Shown: positions 8,396-16,960, counted from the stretch's first letter. The stretch is 64,000 bases of DNA from Paenibacillus sp. 32352 (GCF_002042965.1 NZ_MZNT01000006.1:124001-188000); one strand, 5' to 3'. Notes: generated from the sequence alone by a model not told the origin. A program made the numbers and translations.

Positions 8396-8411
8396 TATGT
8401 ATTTTAACATA
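8396..8411. promoter_or_regulatory. Candidate operator of the Rrf2-family gene
   Basis: TATGT-N6-ACATA is an inverted repeat 55 bases upstream of the Rrf2 start and overlaps a CATAAT-like -10 sequence on the minus strand. Autoregulation is inferred from position only. Confidence 0.35.
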
Positions 8412-8573
8412 GGTTTCATTTTTCTTTAACCTGTAATTGATACAGTTACATGGTTGGACCGCCTTTTCTATAGTTTGGCTTTTCCCGCATGGTTTCTTAC
8501 GCATGGTTTTCTTACGCATGGAAATCTGCCAAAGCACCCGGTTCCCTTCCTCCCGCTTTAAGCATATTTTCAG

Positions 8574-8602
8574 TTGACTGGCTTCTTCCACTGTTTTACA
8601 AT
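8574..8602 (+). promoter_or_regulatory. Sigma-A promoter of the MarR-ABC exporter operon
   Basis: TTGACT (8574-8579), a 17-base spacer and TACAAT (8597-8602) closely fit the sigma-A consensus. Just downstream TTTAG-N9-CTAAA is a possible MarR operator covering the transcription start. An AGGAGG ribosome site follows at 8631. Confidence 0.7.
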
Positions 8603-8647
8603 TTAGATTAGTCGCCTAAATAATTTAACAAGGAGGATACGACTGAC

Positions 8648-9097
8648 TTGCATCCCCATCCGTCCGAATCTCTCACCCATTTGATGTCCCATGTGATGAG
8701 GCTTCACCGCCACACCTTGCATTTGCTGCTGCAGGAGCAGGGAATTGAAGTTTATCCGGGACAGCCTCCCCTTCTATTCCGGCTATCGGAAGAGGACGGA
8801 CAGAGCCAGAAGGAGCTGGCCAAGAAGCTGCGCATCCAGCCTGCAACCCTGACCGTGATGCTGACCCGCATGGAGAAGACCGGACTTGTAAAGCGCAGGC
8901 CGGATGAACGGGACCAGCGGATCTCGAGGGTGTATTTGACCGAGCAAGGACGGCAAGCGATCCAAGCGGTGAAGGATACGATGCAGTCCCTAGAGGTCAG
9001 CTCATTCGAGGACTTCACGACCGAAGAGAAGCTGCTGCTTCGCCGCTTTCTGCTGCATCTGCAGGATAACCTGAAAAAATTAGAGAAAAACGTTTAG
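8648..9097 (+). CDS. MarR-family transcriptional regulator
   Basis: A 149-residue winged-helix protein. The recognition helix region QSQKELAKKLRIQPATLTVMLTRMEKTGLVKRRPDERDQR is standard MarR. Translation starts at TTG 8648, 11 bases after AGGAGG. It is the first gene of an operon with two ABC exporter genes, 29 bases before the first of them. The usual logic is repression of operon and self, relieved by a drug-like ligand. The protein has no cysteine, so thiol sensing is unlikely. Confidence 0.9.
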   Translation: MHPHPSESLTHLMSHVMRLHRHTLHLLLQEQGIEVYPGQPPLLFRLSEEDGQSQKELAKKLRIQPATLTVMLTRMEKTGLVKRRPDERDQRISRVYLTEQGRQAIQAVKDTMQSLEVSSFEDFTTEEKLLLRRFLLHLQDNLKKLEKNV

Positions 9098-9126
9098 TCG
9101 ACAAAATAATAGCGAGGTGCAACTTT

Positions 9127-10893
9127 GTGTGGAAATTGTTTCGGTATTTAAAGCCTTACTGGAAATCCGCCTTGCTGGCTCCCCTCTTGATGCTCGTTGA
9201 GGTATACATGGATTTGCTTCAGCCGAAGCTTATGGCCAGCATCGTGAACGAAGGGGTGCTGCAAAGGGATTTGCTGCACATTCAAAAGGTTGGCGCCATG
9301 ATGATCGGCTTTTCCCTTATCGGTCTGATTGGCGGACTGGGGTGTACCGTCTTCTCCAGCCTGGCCTCCCAGAATTTCGGGGCCGATGTGCGCAAGGACC
9401 TGTTTCAAAAAGTGCAATCGTTTTCTTTTCGCAATCTGGACCAGTTTAAGGCCGGATCGCTCGTCACTCGCCTGACGAATGATGTGGTTCAAATGCAAAA
9501 CCTGGTGCAAATGACGCTGCGCATTTTGGTCAGAGCCCCTTTCCTTGCTATCGGCAGCCTGATTATGGCGGTTACGATCAGCTCCCGGCTGGCCATCATT
9601 TTGGCGGTCGTCATTCCGATTCTATTCCTGGTATTGTATCTGCTGATCCGCTTCGCCTTTCCTCTGTTCTCCATTGTGCAGAGCAAGCTGGACTCGGTGA
9701 ACAACGTTCTTCAGGAAAATCTGGCAGGCATCCGGGTTGTCAAGGCATTCGTACGTTCCGACTACGAGAACAAGCGGTTCCGCAAGGCCAATAACGACTA
9801 CACCGAGATTGCCATGAAGGCCACGCGGATCGTCGCCTTGAATATGCCGGTCATGACCTTGATCTTGAATGCCAGCATTGTAGCGGTCCTGTGGTACGGA
9901 GGCAATCTGACCTGGGAAGGGTCCCTTCCTGTCGGTGATTTGATTGCTTTTGTTAACTATGTGACGCAAGTGCTGTTCTCCCTCTTGATGGTAGGCATGA
10001 TGCTGATGTTCGTCTCGCGCGCCAAAGCATCTGCCGACCGCATTAATGAAGTGATGGAGGTGCAATCCGAAATTACGGATGACGGTCACACCGTAAACCG
10101 TGCGGTTAGAGCGGGCGAGGTTACGTTCGAGCACGTATCGTTCGCTTATAGCACCGATGCGTCCGTTCCCAAGGACTCCCTCTCCGAGCAGAAGGAATTA
10201 GTGCTGAAGGACATTCATTTTACAGCTAGTCCGGGTCAGACGGTCGCGATTCTGGGTGCGACAGGCTCCGGTAAATCCACGCTCGTGAGCCTGATTCCCA
10301 GGCTGTATGATACTACGAAAGGGACCGTGCTGATCGACGGTATCGATGTGCGGCAAATGTCGCTTGATCAGCTTCGCCATCAGGTCGGTATGGTGCTTCA
10401 GCAGGCCATCCTGTTTACCGGAACCATTCGTGACAACATTCGCTTCGGCAAGCCGGATGCTTCACAGGAAGAGGTGGAAGCGGCAGCCAAGGCGGCCCAG
10501 GCTCATGATTTCATTATGAGCATGCCGGAAGGCTATGATACCGAGCTTGGCCAGAGAGGCGTCAATCTGTCCGGGGGACAAAAGCAGCGGATCTCCATCG
10601 CCCGCGCGCTGCTCGTCCGGCCTTCCATCCTCATTCTGGACGACAGCACGAGTGCCGTCGATCTGGGGACCGAGTCCCGCATCCAGGCGGCCATCAAAGA
10701 GCTGATGCGCGAGAGCACCTGCTTCCTCATCGCTCAGAGGATCTCCTCTGTCCTTGATGCGGATAAAATACTGGTGCTGGAGGAAGGACGCATCGTCGCA
10801 GAAGGTACTCATCAAGAATTAATCCGGACCAGTCCGGAATATCAGGACATCTATAACTCCCAAATCGGAAAGGGGGCCGTCGCACATGGCTGA
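9127..10893 (+). CDS. ABC exporter half-transporter, degenerate-site subunit (YheI/BmrC-like)
   Basis: A 588-residue type IV ABC half-transporter with six membrane segments (residues about 15-320) and one ATPase domain. Walker A is GATGSGKST and the signature LSGGQ is intact. The residue after Walker B is Asp instead of the catalytic Glu (LILDDSTSAVD), and the H-loop His is replaced by Gln (LIAQRIS). This is the pattern of the impaired subunit in heterodimeric multidrug exporters such as BmrCD/YheIH. The start is GTG 9127 after GAGGTG. Its end overlaps the next gene by eight bases. The pair probably expels amphiphilic drugs from the membrane. Confidence 0.92.
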   Translation: MWKLFRYLKPYWKSALLAPLLMLVEVYMDLLQPKLMASIVNEGVLQRDLLHIQKVGAMMIGFSLIGLIGGLGCTVFSSLASQNFGADVRKDLFQKVQSFSFRNLDQFKAGSLVTRLTNDVVQMQNLVQMTLRILVRAPFLAIGSLIMAVTISSRLAIILAVVIPILFLVLYLLIRFAFPLFSIVQSKLDSVNNVLQENLAGIRVVKAFVRSDYENKRFRKANNDYTEIAMKATRIVALNMPVMTLILNASIVAVLWYGGNLTWEGSLPVGDLIAFVNYVTQVLFSLLMVGMMLMFVSRAKASADRINEVMEVQSEITDDGHTVNRAVRAGEVTFEHVSFAYSTDASVPKDSLSEQKELVLKDIHFTASPGQTVAILGATGSGKSTLVSLIPRLYDTTKGTVLIDGIDVRQMSLDQLRHQVGMVLQQAILFTGTIRDNIRFGKPDASQEEVEAAAKAAQAHDFIMSMPEGYDTELGQRGVNLSGGQKQRISIARALLVRPSILILDDSTSAVDLGTESRIQAAIKELMRESTCFLIAQRISSVLDADKILVLEEGRIVAEGTHQELIRTSPEYQDIYNSQIGKGAVAHG

Positions 10894-12754
10894 GCTGAAC
10901 CGCAGCGACCGGGAGCGTAATGGCGGAGCAACGAGACCGATGGGTCATCCTATGGGCATGGGAGGCCCTATGGGAGGCGGCCCTGGCGCTAGAGGCATGA
11001 TGGCCAAGGTGCGCCCCAAAAACACGAAAGCCACTCTGAAAAGATTGTGGCAGTACTTAAGCCGTCAACGCGCCGGACTGATTTCCGTATTTATTCTGAC
11101 CGCGCTAAGCTCCGGCTTGGCCCTGATAGGTCCTTATTTAATCGGCGTGTCCATCGACGAATATATTATTCCGCGCAATTACAGCGGCCTGATAGGACTA
11201 TGCACCGCTCTGTTAGGCGTGTACGTATTCAGCGCCGTCATGTCCTGGATTCAGGCTTATGTCATGACAGGCGTATCGCAGCGGACGGTGCGGGAGCTCC
11301 GCGAGGATATGTTCGGCCGCATACAGAAGCTGCCGCTACAGTTCTTCGACAGCAAGACGCACGGCGAGCTGATGAGCCGGACAACAAACGATATCGAGAA
11401 CGTATCCAATACGTTAAACCAGAGTGTGACGCAGCTCATCTCCAGCGTAATCACCGTGGTCGGCGCCTTGATCTTTATGCTGAAGCTGAATGTTTGGCTT
11501 ACGCTGCTCAGCCTGATTACGATCCCGCTGGTGATGATCATAACCGGGAAAATCTCCGGCTATACCCGCAACTATTTCTCCGGTCAGCAGAAGCATCTCG
11601 GGGAAATCAACGGCTTCATCGAGGAGACGATCTCCGGACAGAAGGTCGTCAAGGCTTTCCGCCGTGAAGAGAAGGCGATCCAGGATTTTAACGTGATCAA
11701 CGGGAAGCTTCGCAGCGCAGGCTCCAAAGCGCAAATCTTCAGCGGTATGATCGGCCCTATTATGAACGTACTGAATAATATGAGCTTCGCCCTATTAGCC
11801 GCAGTCGGCGGCTGGATGGCGTTGAACGATATGACGACGATAGGGATCATCGTCAGCTTCCTGAACTATTCCAAGCAGTTCGGCAGACCGATTAACGAGC
11901 TTGCCAATCAATTCAATATGATTCAATCCGGCGTTGCCGGTGCGGAACGCGTATTTGAAATTATGGATACGAAGACCGAGTATGAGGAGCAGGCAGGCCA
12001 TAGAGAGCTTCGCCAAGTAAAGGGCGAGGTCATTCTCGATCGTGTATCCTTCCGCTACAAGGAAGACGTGCCTATCCTCAAGCACGTATCGCTGACCGCC
12101 AAGCCAGGAGATACCGTAGCTTTGGTAGGCCCGACGGGTGCGGGGAAAACAACCATTATTAATCTCTTGACCCGCTTCTATGATATTCAGGAGGGTACGA
12201 TCACCATCGACGGCGAAGCGATCCACCATCTTGATAAAGACCAGCTTCGCCAACAGCTCGGCATCGTGCTGCAGGACGCCTACCTGTTCTCCGACACGAT
12301 ACGGGAGAACATCCGCTACGGCAGGCTGGACGCAACCGACGAGGAGATTGAAGCGGCAGCCAAGCTGGCTAACGCCGATGCCTTCATACGAAAGCTGCCG
12401 CAAAGCTACGATACCATCCTGTCGGCTGAGGGCAGCAATCTGAGTCAAGGCCAGCGGCAGCTGATTACGATTGCGAGAGCCATTCTGGCCGATCCCGCGA
12501 TTCTGATTCTCGATGAAGCGACCAGCAGCGTCGATACCCGTACCGAGATGCATATTCAAGAAGCGATGAATTCGCTGATGAAAGGGCGGACCAGCTTCGT
12601 CATCGCGCATCGGCTGAGCACCATTCGGGAGGCGGATCAAATTCTCGTCATCAACGGAGGGGAAATTATCGAACGGGGTACCCACCAGGAGCTGTTGGAT
12701 CAGAAAGGCTTCTATCACGACCTGTATAACAGCCAGTTCAAACGGGTGGGTTAA
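10886..12754 (+). CDS. ABC exporter half-transporter, catalytic subunit (YheH/BmrD-like)
   Basis: A 622-residue partner of the preceding subunit. It has the canonical catalytic Glu (LILDEATSSVD) and H-loop His (VIAHRLS), but its signature is LSQGQ in place of LSGGQ. Together the two proteins therefore form one complete and one degenerate ATP site, as in known heterodimers. The first about 45 residues are an unusual low-complexity stretch rich in Gly, Met and Pro (PMGHPMGMGGPMGGGPG) before the first membrane segment. A similar tail occurs on the equivalent subunit at 56320-58203. A strong terminator follows the gene. Confidence 0.92.
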   Translation: MAELNRSDRERNGGATRPMGHPMGMGGPMGGGPGARGMMAKVRPKNTKATLKRLWQYLSRQRAGLISVFILTALSSGLALIGPYLIGVSIDEYIIPRNYSGLIGLCTALLGVYVFSAVMSWIQAYVMTGVSQRTVRELREDMFGRIQKLPLQFFDSKTHGELMSRTTNDIENVSNTLNQSVTQLISSVITVVGALIFMLKLNVWLTLLSLITIPLVMIITGKISGYTRNYFSGQQKHLGEINGFIEETISGQKVVKAFRREEKAIQDFNVINGKLRSAGSKAQIFSGMIGPIMNVLNNMSFALLAAVGGWMALNDMTTIGIIVSFLNYSKQFGRPINELANQFNMIQSGVAGAERVFEIMDTKTEYEEQAGHRELRQVKGEVILDRVSFRYKEDVPILKHVSLTAKPGDTVALVGPTGAGKTTIINLLTRFYDIQEGTITIDGEAIHHLDKDQLRQQLGIVLQDAYLFSDTIRENIRYGRLDATDEEIEAAAKLANADAFIRKLPQSYDTILSAEGSNLSQGQRQLITIARAILADPAILILDEATSSVDTRTEMHIQEAMNSLMKGRTSFVIAHRLSTIREADQILVINGGEIIERGTHQELLDQKGFYHDLYNSQFKRVG

Positions 12755-12912
12755 AGCTTAACCTGCCCCGAGAGCGGAAGCGAAAGTCGAAGATAATGGC
12801 CTTTGATTCCGTTTTCACAAGCCTAGCCCAGCCCAAATCGGCTTCAAAACCGTTTAGCCCTATTTTACATTCAGGGTGCTTCATCGTAGAATACGGTTCA
12901 ACAACCTCATAG

Positions 12913-12951
12913 GAAGCCCGCGAGTAGAGTTCTCTATTCGGGGCTTCTTTT
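12913..12951 (+). terminator. Intrinsic terminator of the MarR-ABC operon
   Basis: GAAGCCC (12913-12919) pairs with GGGCTTC (12941-12947), extended inward by CGAGTAGAG/CTCTATTCG and followed by TTTT. In the 250 bases between the ABC gene and the next gene I see nothing else. Confidence 0.85.
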
Positions 12952-13002
12952 CATAGAGCGACCGCCGCTGATACAACGATCTGAACTAAAAAGGAGTGTA
13001 TT

Positions 13003-13476
13003 TTGTCTATGCCCCATCCCGTCGATACCGAACTGGATTTGAACCATTCCAGGATCAGGGAGTCCTCTATCCGATCCATCGAACTGTTCCAGCTTGACCG
13101 GCTGGCATACCAGACGATCCAGGGAGCAGCTGCTGCACAAGATCGTACCGCCTGCCTATTGAAAATCTCCAGCTCCGGGGTCAACGGTTGGGGACTCTGC
13201 GCGCTGCCCGTCGGAGAGCCGCAATTTGATTTTATTAAATGGGCATCCGTATTCGGAAAATTAAAGGGTGCTCCTGTAGCCGACGCCATTCATTTCGTTC
13301 ATGAGCACCATTCGGATTGGGGGCTGGAACGATATACGGCAGGCAAAGCATCGCTGATGGACCTGGCCTCACAATGCCAGGGCGGCCGCCTCTTCTCCCG
13401 TCAAAGTGAAGTATGTAACGGACTCGAACGCTCTTATCTGATCGATCATTCCGACCGTTATTTCTCCTTTCTATGA
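13003..13476 (+). CDS. Hypothetical protein, 157 residues
   Basis: I do not recognise this family. AAGGAG at 12991-12996 supports a start at TTG 13003; ATG 13009 is an alternative. The sequence ISSSGVNGWGLCALP near residues 55-69 resembles the N-terminal capping-domain motif of enolase-superfamily racemases (GxxGWGE), but the barrel domain and catalytic residues are absent, so that similarity may be chance. No signal peptide or membrane segment is visible. It stands alone between the ABC operon terminator and the convergent FAD-protein gene. Confidence 0.6.
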   Translation: MSMPHPVDTELDLNHSRIRESSIRSIELFQLDRLAYQTIQGAAAAQDRTACLLKISSSGVNGWGLCALPVGEPQFDFIKWASVFGKLKGAPVADAIHFVHEHHSDWGLERYTAGKASLMDLASQCQGGRLFSRQSEVCNGLERSYLIDHSDRYFSFL

Positions 13477-13644
13477 AAGCCCGTAGCACCCTGACACAGG
13501 CGGCAAAAAAATAGAGACGCTGTTAAGACATCAGGCAGGATCCCGATGTCTTATTCGGCATAGGAGAATCAAACCTCCCACCAGATACAACGGTTTAATC
13601 CTACTCGGGGCATGGACCTAGCCTCTCTTTACCTTCCCCAACCA

Positions 13645-13687
13645 GCAAAAAGAGCCGGATTCCCAGGCACCCTGGACTCCGACTCTC
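13645..13687 (-). terminator. Intrinsic terminator of the FAD-protein gene
   Basis: On the minus strand GAGTCGG and CCGGCTC, with inner CCAGGGTGCCTGG, form a long hairpin followed by TTTTT. It lies just downstream of the stop at 13693. Confidence 0.8.
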
Positions 13688-13692
13688 AATTC

Positions 13693-15135
13693 TTATTTGC
13701 TTCCTGTCCGTTCCACAATCGAACGGGCAATCCATACACCGGCCGCACCCGCTTGAGCGAGGCCCCTTGTTACCCCCGCCCCGTCACCGCCGCAGTACAG
13801 GCCGGCAATTTCACTCTCCAAATGCATGCTCAGCTTCGGCCGGGCCGAATAAAACTTAGCCTCCACGCCATAAAACAACGTATGCTCCGAGGCAATTCCC
13901 GGCGTCACTTTATCTAATGCTTCTACCATCTCGATCAAGCTCTTCATTGTGTTGTAAGGCAGCACCAGCCCCAAATCTCCGGGAACCGCCTCCTTGAGCG
14001 TCGGCTCAAGGAAGCCTTCCTTGATACGCCCTTCGGTAGACCGCCGTCCGCGAATAATATCCCCATACTTCTGGACGATAACGCCGCCATTCGACAAATC
14101 GTTAGCCCGTTTGCATATTTCTCTAGCGTATTCGTTAGGCTTATCGAACGGCTCCGTGAACCGGTGCGAAACAAGCAGCGCAAAGTTCGTATTGGTGGAG
14201 CCAAGCGCCGGGTCTTTGTAAGCATGACCGTTAGCCGCCATAACACCGCTGTGATTCTCAACCACGACATGGCCGGAAGGATTGCTGCAGAACGTACGAA
14301 CGCGCGTTCCGACCGAAGTGTTATAAATAAATTTGCCTTCATACAAATGCTCGTTTATTTCGCGCATGACGACATCGGACGTCTCTACGCGGACACCGAC
14401 ATCGACTTGGTTGTTGAACATGGGAATCCGGCGTTTTTTCAAAATATCCGTCAGCCAGGCCGATCCGTCACGGCCCGGGGCGATGATGACATAATCGGCT
14501 TCGATCTCCTCGCCGTTCTTCAGGACGACGCCGGCGGCCCGGTGGCTGCCGTTTTCTTTTACGGTCAATATATCGGCTGCTTCCGTCTTATACAGCATAT
14601 CGATATGCTGCTTCAGGTATTGATTGATCGATTGGAGAATTTCCAGGTTTTTCTCTGTGCCCAGATGGCGCACCTGCGCGCGCAGCAGCTTCAAGCCCGC
14701 CGCGTAGCCGCGCTGCTCAATTGAACGGACGACCTCCGTCATGGGATCGGTAATCGTTTCCGGGGCCCCGTGCTTCAGGTTAATCCGGTCGACGTATTGG
14801 ATCAAATCCAGCACCTGCGACGGCGCCAAATAGTCCGTGAGCCAGCCGCCGAACTCCGTCGTGATGTTAAATTTGCCGTCACTGTAGGCTCCCGCGCCGC
14901 CAAACCCGGCTGTAATGGAACAGGCAGGCAGACAGCCTGCAAACTCCTTTTTCCCCGCAGCCGGCGGGCACAGCTTGATCTTCTCCTCCAGGATCGGACA
15001 GCGGCGGCTGTCGATATCATGGCCTTTATCAATTAACAGCACCTTCAAGTGCGGCGCTTTCAACAGCAATTCATATGCGGCAAAAATCCCTGCCGGTCCG
15101 GCTCCAACAATAATGACGTCGTAACGCTTGCTCAT
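13693..15135 (-). CDS. Uncharacterised FAD-dependent dehydrogenase under riboswitch control
   Basis: A 480-residue flavoprotein. A Rossmann FAD motif DVIIVGAGPAGIFAAYEL occupies residues 6-23. A cysteine-rich stretch with RRCP, KLCPPA and AGCLPACS follows near residues 44-74, then GFGGAGAYSDGKFN. A second flavin-binding block near the C-terminus reads GLYCGGDGAGVTRGLAQAGAAG. This architecture is that of the widespread but poorly characterised family annotated as FAD-dependent protein or NAD(FAD)-utilising dehydrogenase. The reaction is unknown. The 5' leader holds a guanine-class purine riboswitch with a terminator, so expression should fall when guanine or hypoxanthine is plentiful. That links the enzyme to purine supply in a way its sequence does not. 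Confidence 0.9.
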   Translation of the reverse strand: MSKRYDVIIVGAGPAGIFAAYELLLKAPHLKVLLIDKGHDIDSRRCPILEEKIKLCPPAAGKKEFAGCLPACSITAGFGGAGAYSDGKFNITTEFGGWLTDYLAPSQVLDLIQYVDRINLKHGAPETITDPMTEVVRSIEQRGYAAGLKLLRAQVRHLGTEKNLEILQSINQYLKQHIDMLYKTEAADILTVKENGSHRAAGVVLKNGEEIEADYVIIAPGRDGSAWLTDILKKRRIPMFNNQVDVGVRVETSDVVMREINEHLYEGKFIYNTSVGTRVRTFCSNPSGHVVVENHSGVMAANGHAYKDPALGSTNTNFALLVSHRFTEPFDKPNEYAREICKRANDLSNGGVIVQKYGDIIRGRRSTEGRIKEGFLEPTLKEAVPGDLGLVLPYNTMKSLIEMVEALDKVTPGIASEHTLFYGVEAKFYSARPKLSMHLESEIAGLYCGGDGAGVTRGLAQAGAAGVWIARSIVERTGSK

Positions 15136-15283
15136 GTTCTTGTCCCTCCACAGTTAAGAAAGTTTATGCCAGCCTTTATCGGGCATACCCGTTCCCCAGC
15201 ACAAGAAAAGCAGACTGTTCGGCTGCTCCATGCATTTGGAAAACTCCGCCATCCTTTTGGAATCAGTTTGCTCCACTGCGCAT

Positions 15284-15394
15284 AAAAAAATCCCAACCCC
15301 GAATGGATGCGGAAAGCCCGCCCACTCGTAGTCAGGAATTATCGGTTCCTTGTAGAGACCTTCAGCCCATATCGCCGAAGATATACGAACAGTG
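15284..15394 (-). promoter_or_regulatory. Purine riboswitch, guanine class, with terminator platform
   Basis: Read on the minus strand, the aptamer has P1 (TCGTA with TACGA), P2 CTTCGGC/GCTGAAG closed by loop GATATGG, junction GTCTCTAC, P3 AGGAA/TTCCT with loop CCGATAAT, and the 3' junction GACTACG. These are the conserved sequences of the purine aptamer, including both kissing loops. The junction carries C at the specificity position (the C of GACTA), as in guanine/hypoxanthine sensors; adenine sensors have T. A GC-rich hairpin and seven T (minus-strand T-run at 15284-15290) follow, as expected for a transcriptional OFF switch. The next gene downstream on this strand is the FAD-dependent protein. 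Confidence 0.95.
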
Positions 15395-15427
15395 ATTAAT
15401 GTAAGCCCTATTTCATTGCCACTACGA

Positions 15428-15456
15428 ATGGTAAAGCAAATCACTACCGTTGTCAA
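15428..15456 (-). promoter_or_regulatory. Sigma-A promoter upstream of the riboswitch
   Basis: On the minus strand TTGACA (15456-15451), a 17-base spacer and TACCAT (15433-15428) form a near-consensus promoter. The predicted transcript would start about 25-30 bases before the aptamer, exactly where a riboswitch leader should begin. Confidence 0.75.
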
Positions 15457-15512
15457 GGACTATTCAACCCTTCATTCGTATTTTTTGCAAAAATCGGTCC
15501 TCCGATCCAATC

Positions 15513-15546
15513 AAAGTTCGGTTTATGGGTGAAAAGACGAACATTT
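15513..15546. promoter_or_regulatory. Candidate PurR-type box pair
   Basis: Two CGAAC sequences lie in inverted orientation. On the minus strand one reads TAAACCGAACTTT, which matches the Bacillus PurBox consensus (AWWWCCGAACWWT) at 12 of 13 positions; the other is weaker. They lie about 60 bases upstream of the promoter -35 element. The relative orientation of the two halves may differ from the known arrangement, so this is tentative. Confidence 0.35.
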
Positions 15547-15726
15547 GTCAATCCTATCCGCATATAATGGCAAACCTGTACAATCCCTCTTTTTCCAATA
15601 AAAAGGAAACCGGCTTCTTTTCACGAATACATTAATTCATACCACCTATAACATGAGATGCACCTGCTGAACGCAATCGCATCCGTCTCTACACTATGGT
15701 TATCCCTGACGAAAGGAGACAACTGA

Positions 15727-15921
15727 ATGGTACTTTCAGTGCTGCTTATTCTGCTGGGCGTTTTCATGATCTGCAAGCCTTCTATCATCTGGACCCTAAC
15801 CGAAAGCTGGAAATCGAATGATGCGACAGAACCATCGAAGGTGTATATCGTATCGACCCGTTTCGGAGGAGCCATGCTCTCTCTTGCAGGTATTGCGGGA
15901 ATCGTTGCATTAAACCTATAA
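15727..15921 (+). CDS. Small membrane protein, DUF6199-like
   Basis: A 64-residue protein with hydrophobic segments at both ends (residues about 2-18 and 47-62) and a central soluble loop. The pattern KPSIIWTLTESWKSND followed by EPSKVYIVSTRFGG fits the small DUF6199 family as I remember it; the function is unknown. AAAGGAG lies 11 bases before the ATG. It precedes the YbaK-like gene by 27 bases, so the two may be cotranscribed. Confidence 0.75.
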   Translation: MVLSVLLILLGVFMICKPSIIWTLTESWKSNDATEPSKVYIVSTRFGGAMLSLAGIAGIVALNL

Positions 15922-15948
15922 AATAAAGAATTGACAGGAGCGGCCCTT

Positions 15949-16398
15949 ATGGAGAAACTATCCCGCATTTTAACGGAGCAGCAAGCGGATTTTGAAATCA
16001 TTCACCATCCCGAGCCTATACGATCCGCTCAAGACGGAGCCGATTATTTCGGTATCGAGCTTGGTCAGACGGCGCCGACCCTGATCCTGCAATCGGGGAC
16101 AACCCTATACGCTTTGATCCTGTCCGGGGATTACGGAAAAGTGGACTTCGAGGAAATCAAGGCTGTTGTCCCAGGCGGGGAGGAGCTTAAGCTGGCCAAG
16201 CCCAAAGAGGTACTGGAAAGGACCGGATATGCGGTGGGAAGCGTTCCCTTAATAGGGCACGGCTTGCCGACTATTATCGATAGAGGCATCCAGCGTTATC
16301 CATATGTTTACGGGGGAACAGGGATAGCGACCGCCACTTTAAAAATAGCCCCCAAAGACATAGAAAGCTTGAACCATGTCACCGCTTATGTTCGCTGA
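15949..16398 (+). CDS. YbaK/ProX-like aminoacyl-tRNA deacylase domain protein
   Basis: A 149-residue single-domain protein. Its start motif EIIHHPEPIRSAQDGADYFGI and later VPGGEELKLAKPKEV and GYAVGSVPLIGHG are typical of the YbaK/prolyl-tRNA deacylase superfamily, whose members hydrolyse mischarged aminoacyl-tRNAs in trans. I start at ATG 15949, nine bases after AGGAG; the TTG at 15931 lies upstream of that site. The 3' end overlaps the region upstream of the next acetyltransferase gene. Confidence 0.85.
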   Translation: MEKLSRILTEQQADFEIIHHPEPIRSAQDGADYFGIELGQTAPTLILQSGTTLYALILSGDYGKVDFEEIKAVVPGGEELKLAKPKEVLERTGYAVGSVPLIGHGLPTIIDRGIQRYPYVYGGTGIATATLKIAPKDIESLNHVTAYVR

Positions 16399-16429
16399 AG
16401 CCATTATAATTTTGAGGTGCATCTGTTTG

Positions 16430-16960
16430 GTGCGTATGCGAAAGGCCATTCCGTCCGATCTCGATTATTTGGTCCGCATCGACTTAAAGGACGAAGTCAG
16501 CTTCTTTAACACGAGTTCTCTGTCCGCAGAAGAAATGAGGCTGCATCAGGAGAAAATATCCAAATTCGTGTCCAGCTCCGATCGCGGCGCATGGATCCTG
16601 GATGATGAGGCTGCCGGGAAACAAGCAGCTGCCATCATGTATTCCGTTGCTAACCGGGATCAAGAGTACCCTTGGAAGACTATCTATCATGAGCTGGACC
16701 GGGGCTTATTTCAGGAGGACGGACGATTCATTGAAATTTTCAACCTTTGGGTGGAGCCTGAATACAGACGACAGGGATTGGCAACCCGGCTAAAGTGCAA
16801 GCTTGAGGAGGAAGCACGCAGCAGGGGGATTAACCTTATCTATACTCATACCCAGTATGAACATGTGATCGAGCTCAACCGGAAGCTAGGCTACAGAGAA
16901 GTACGGCGCGGGCCGATCTGGGACGATGTCATTCGTGTAAGCCTGATCAAAACTTTTTAA
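16430..16960 (+). CDS. GNAT family N-acetyltransferase
   Basis: About 176 residues. The N-terminal MRKAIPSDLDYLVRID, the acetyl-CoA binding loop YRRQGLATRLKCKLEEEA and the C-terminal ELNRKLGYREV identify a GNAT enzyme. GAGGTG at 16414-16419 supports a start at GTG 16430; TTG 16427 or ATG 16436 are possible. It follows the YbaK-like gene closely on the same strand. Substrate unknown. Confidence 0.82.
   Translation: MRMRKAIPSDLDYLVRIDLKDEVSFFNTSSLSAEEMRLHQEKISKFVSSSDRGAWILDDEAAGKQAAAIMYSVANRDQEYPWKTIYHELDRGLFQEDGRFIEIFNLWVEPEYRRQGLATRLKCKLEEEARSRGINLIYTHTQYEHVIELNRKLGYREVRRGPIWDDVIRVSLIKTF

Noticed and set aside
13003-13476. Assignment of the 157-residue protein to the enolase superfamily
   Set aside because: Only a GVNGWG-like stretch matches; the barrel and catalytic residues are missing.
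15154-15456. 100-residue minus-strand open frame upstream of the FAD-dependent protein
   Set aside because: Its start coincides with the TTGACA promoter element, and it runs through the riboswitch aptamer and terminator. The conserved RNA explains this stretch better.
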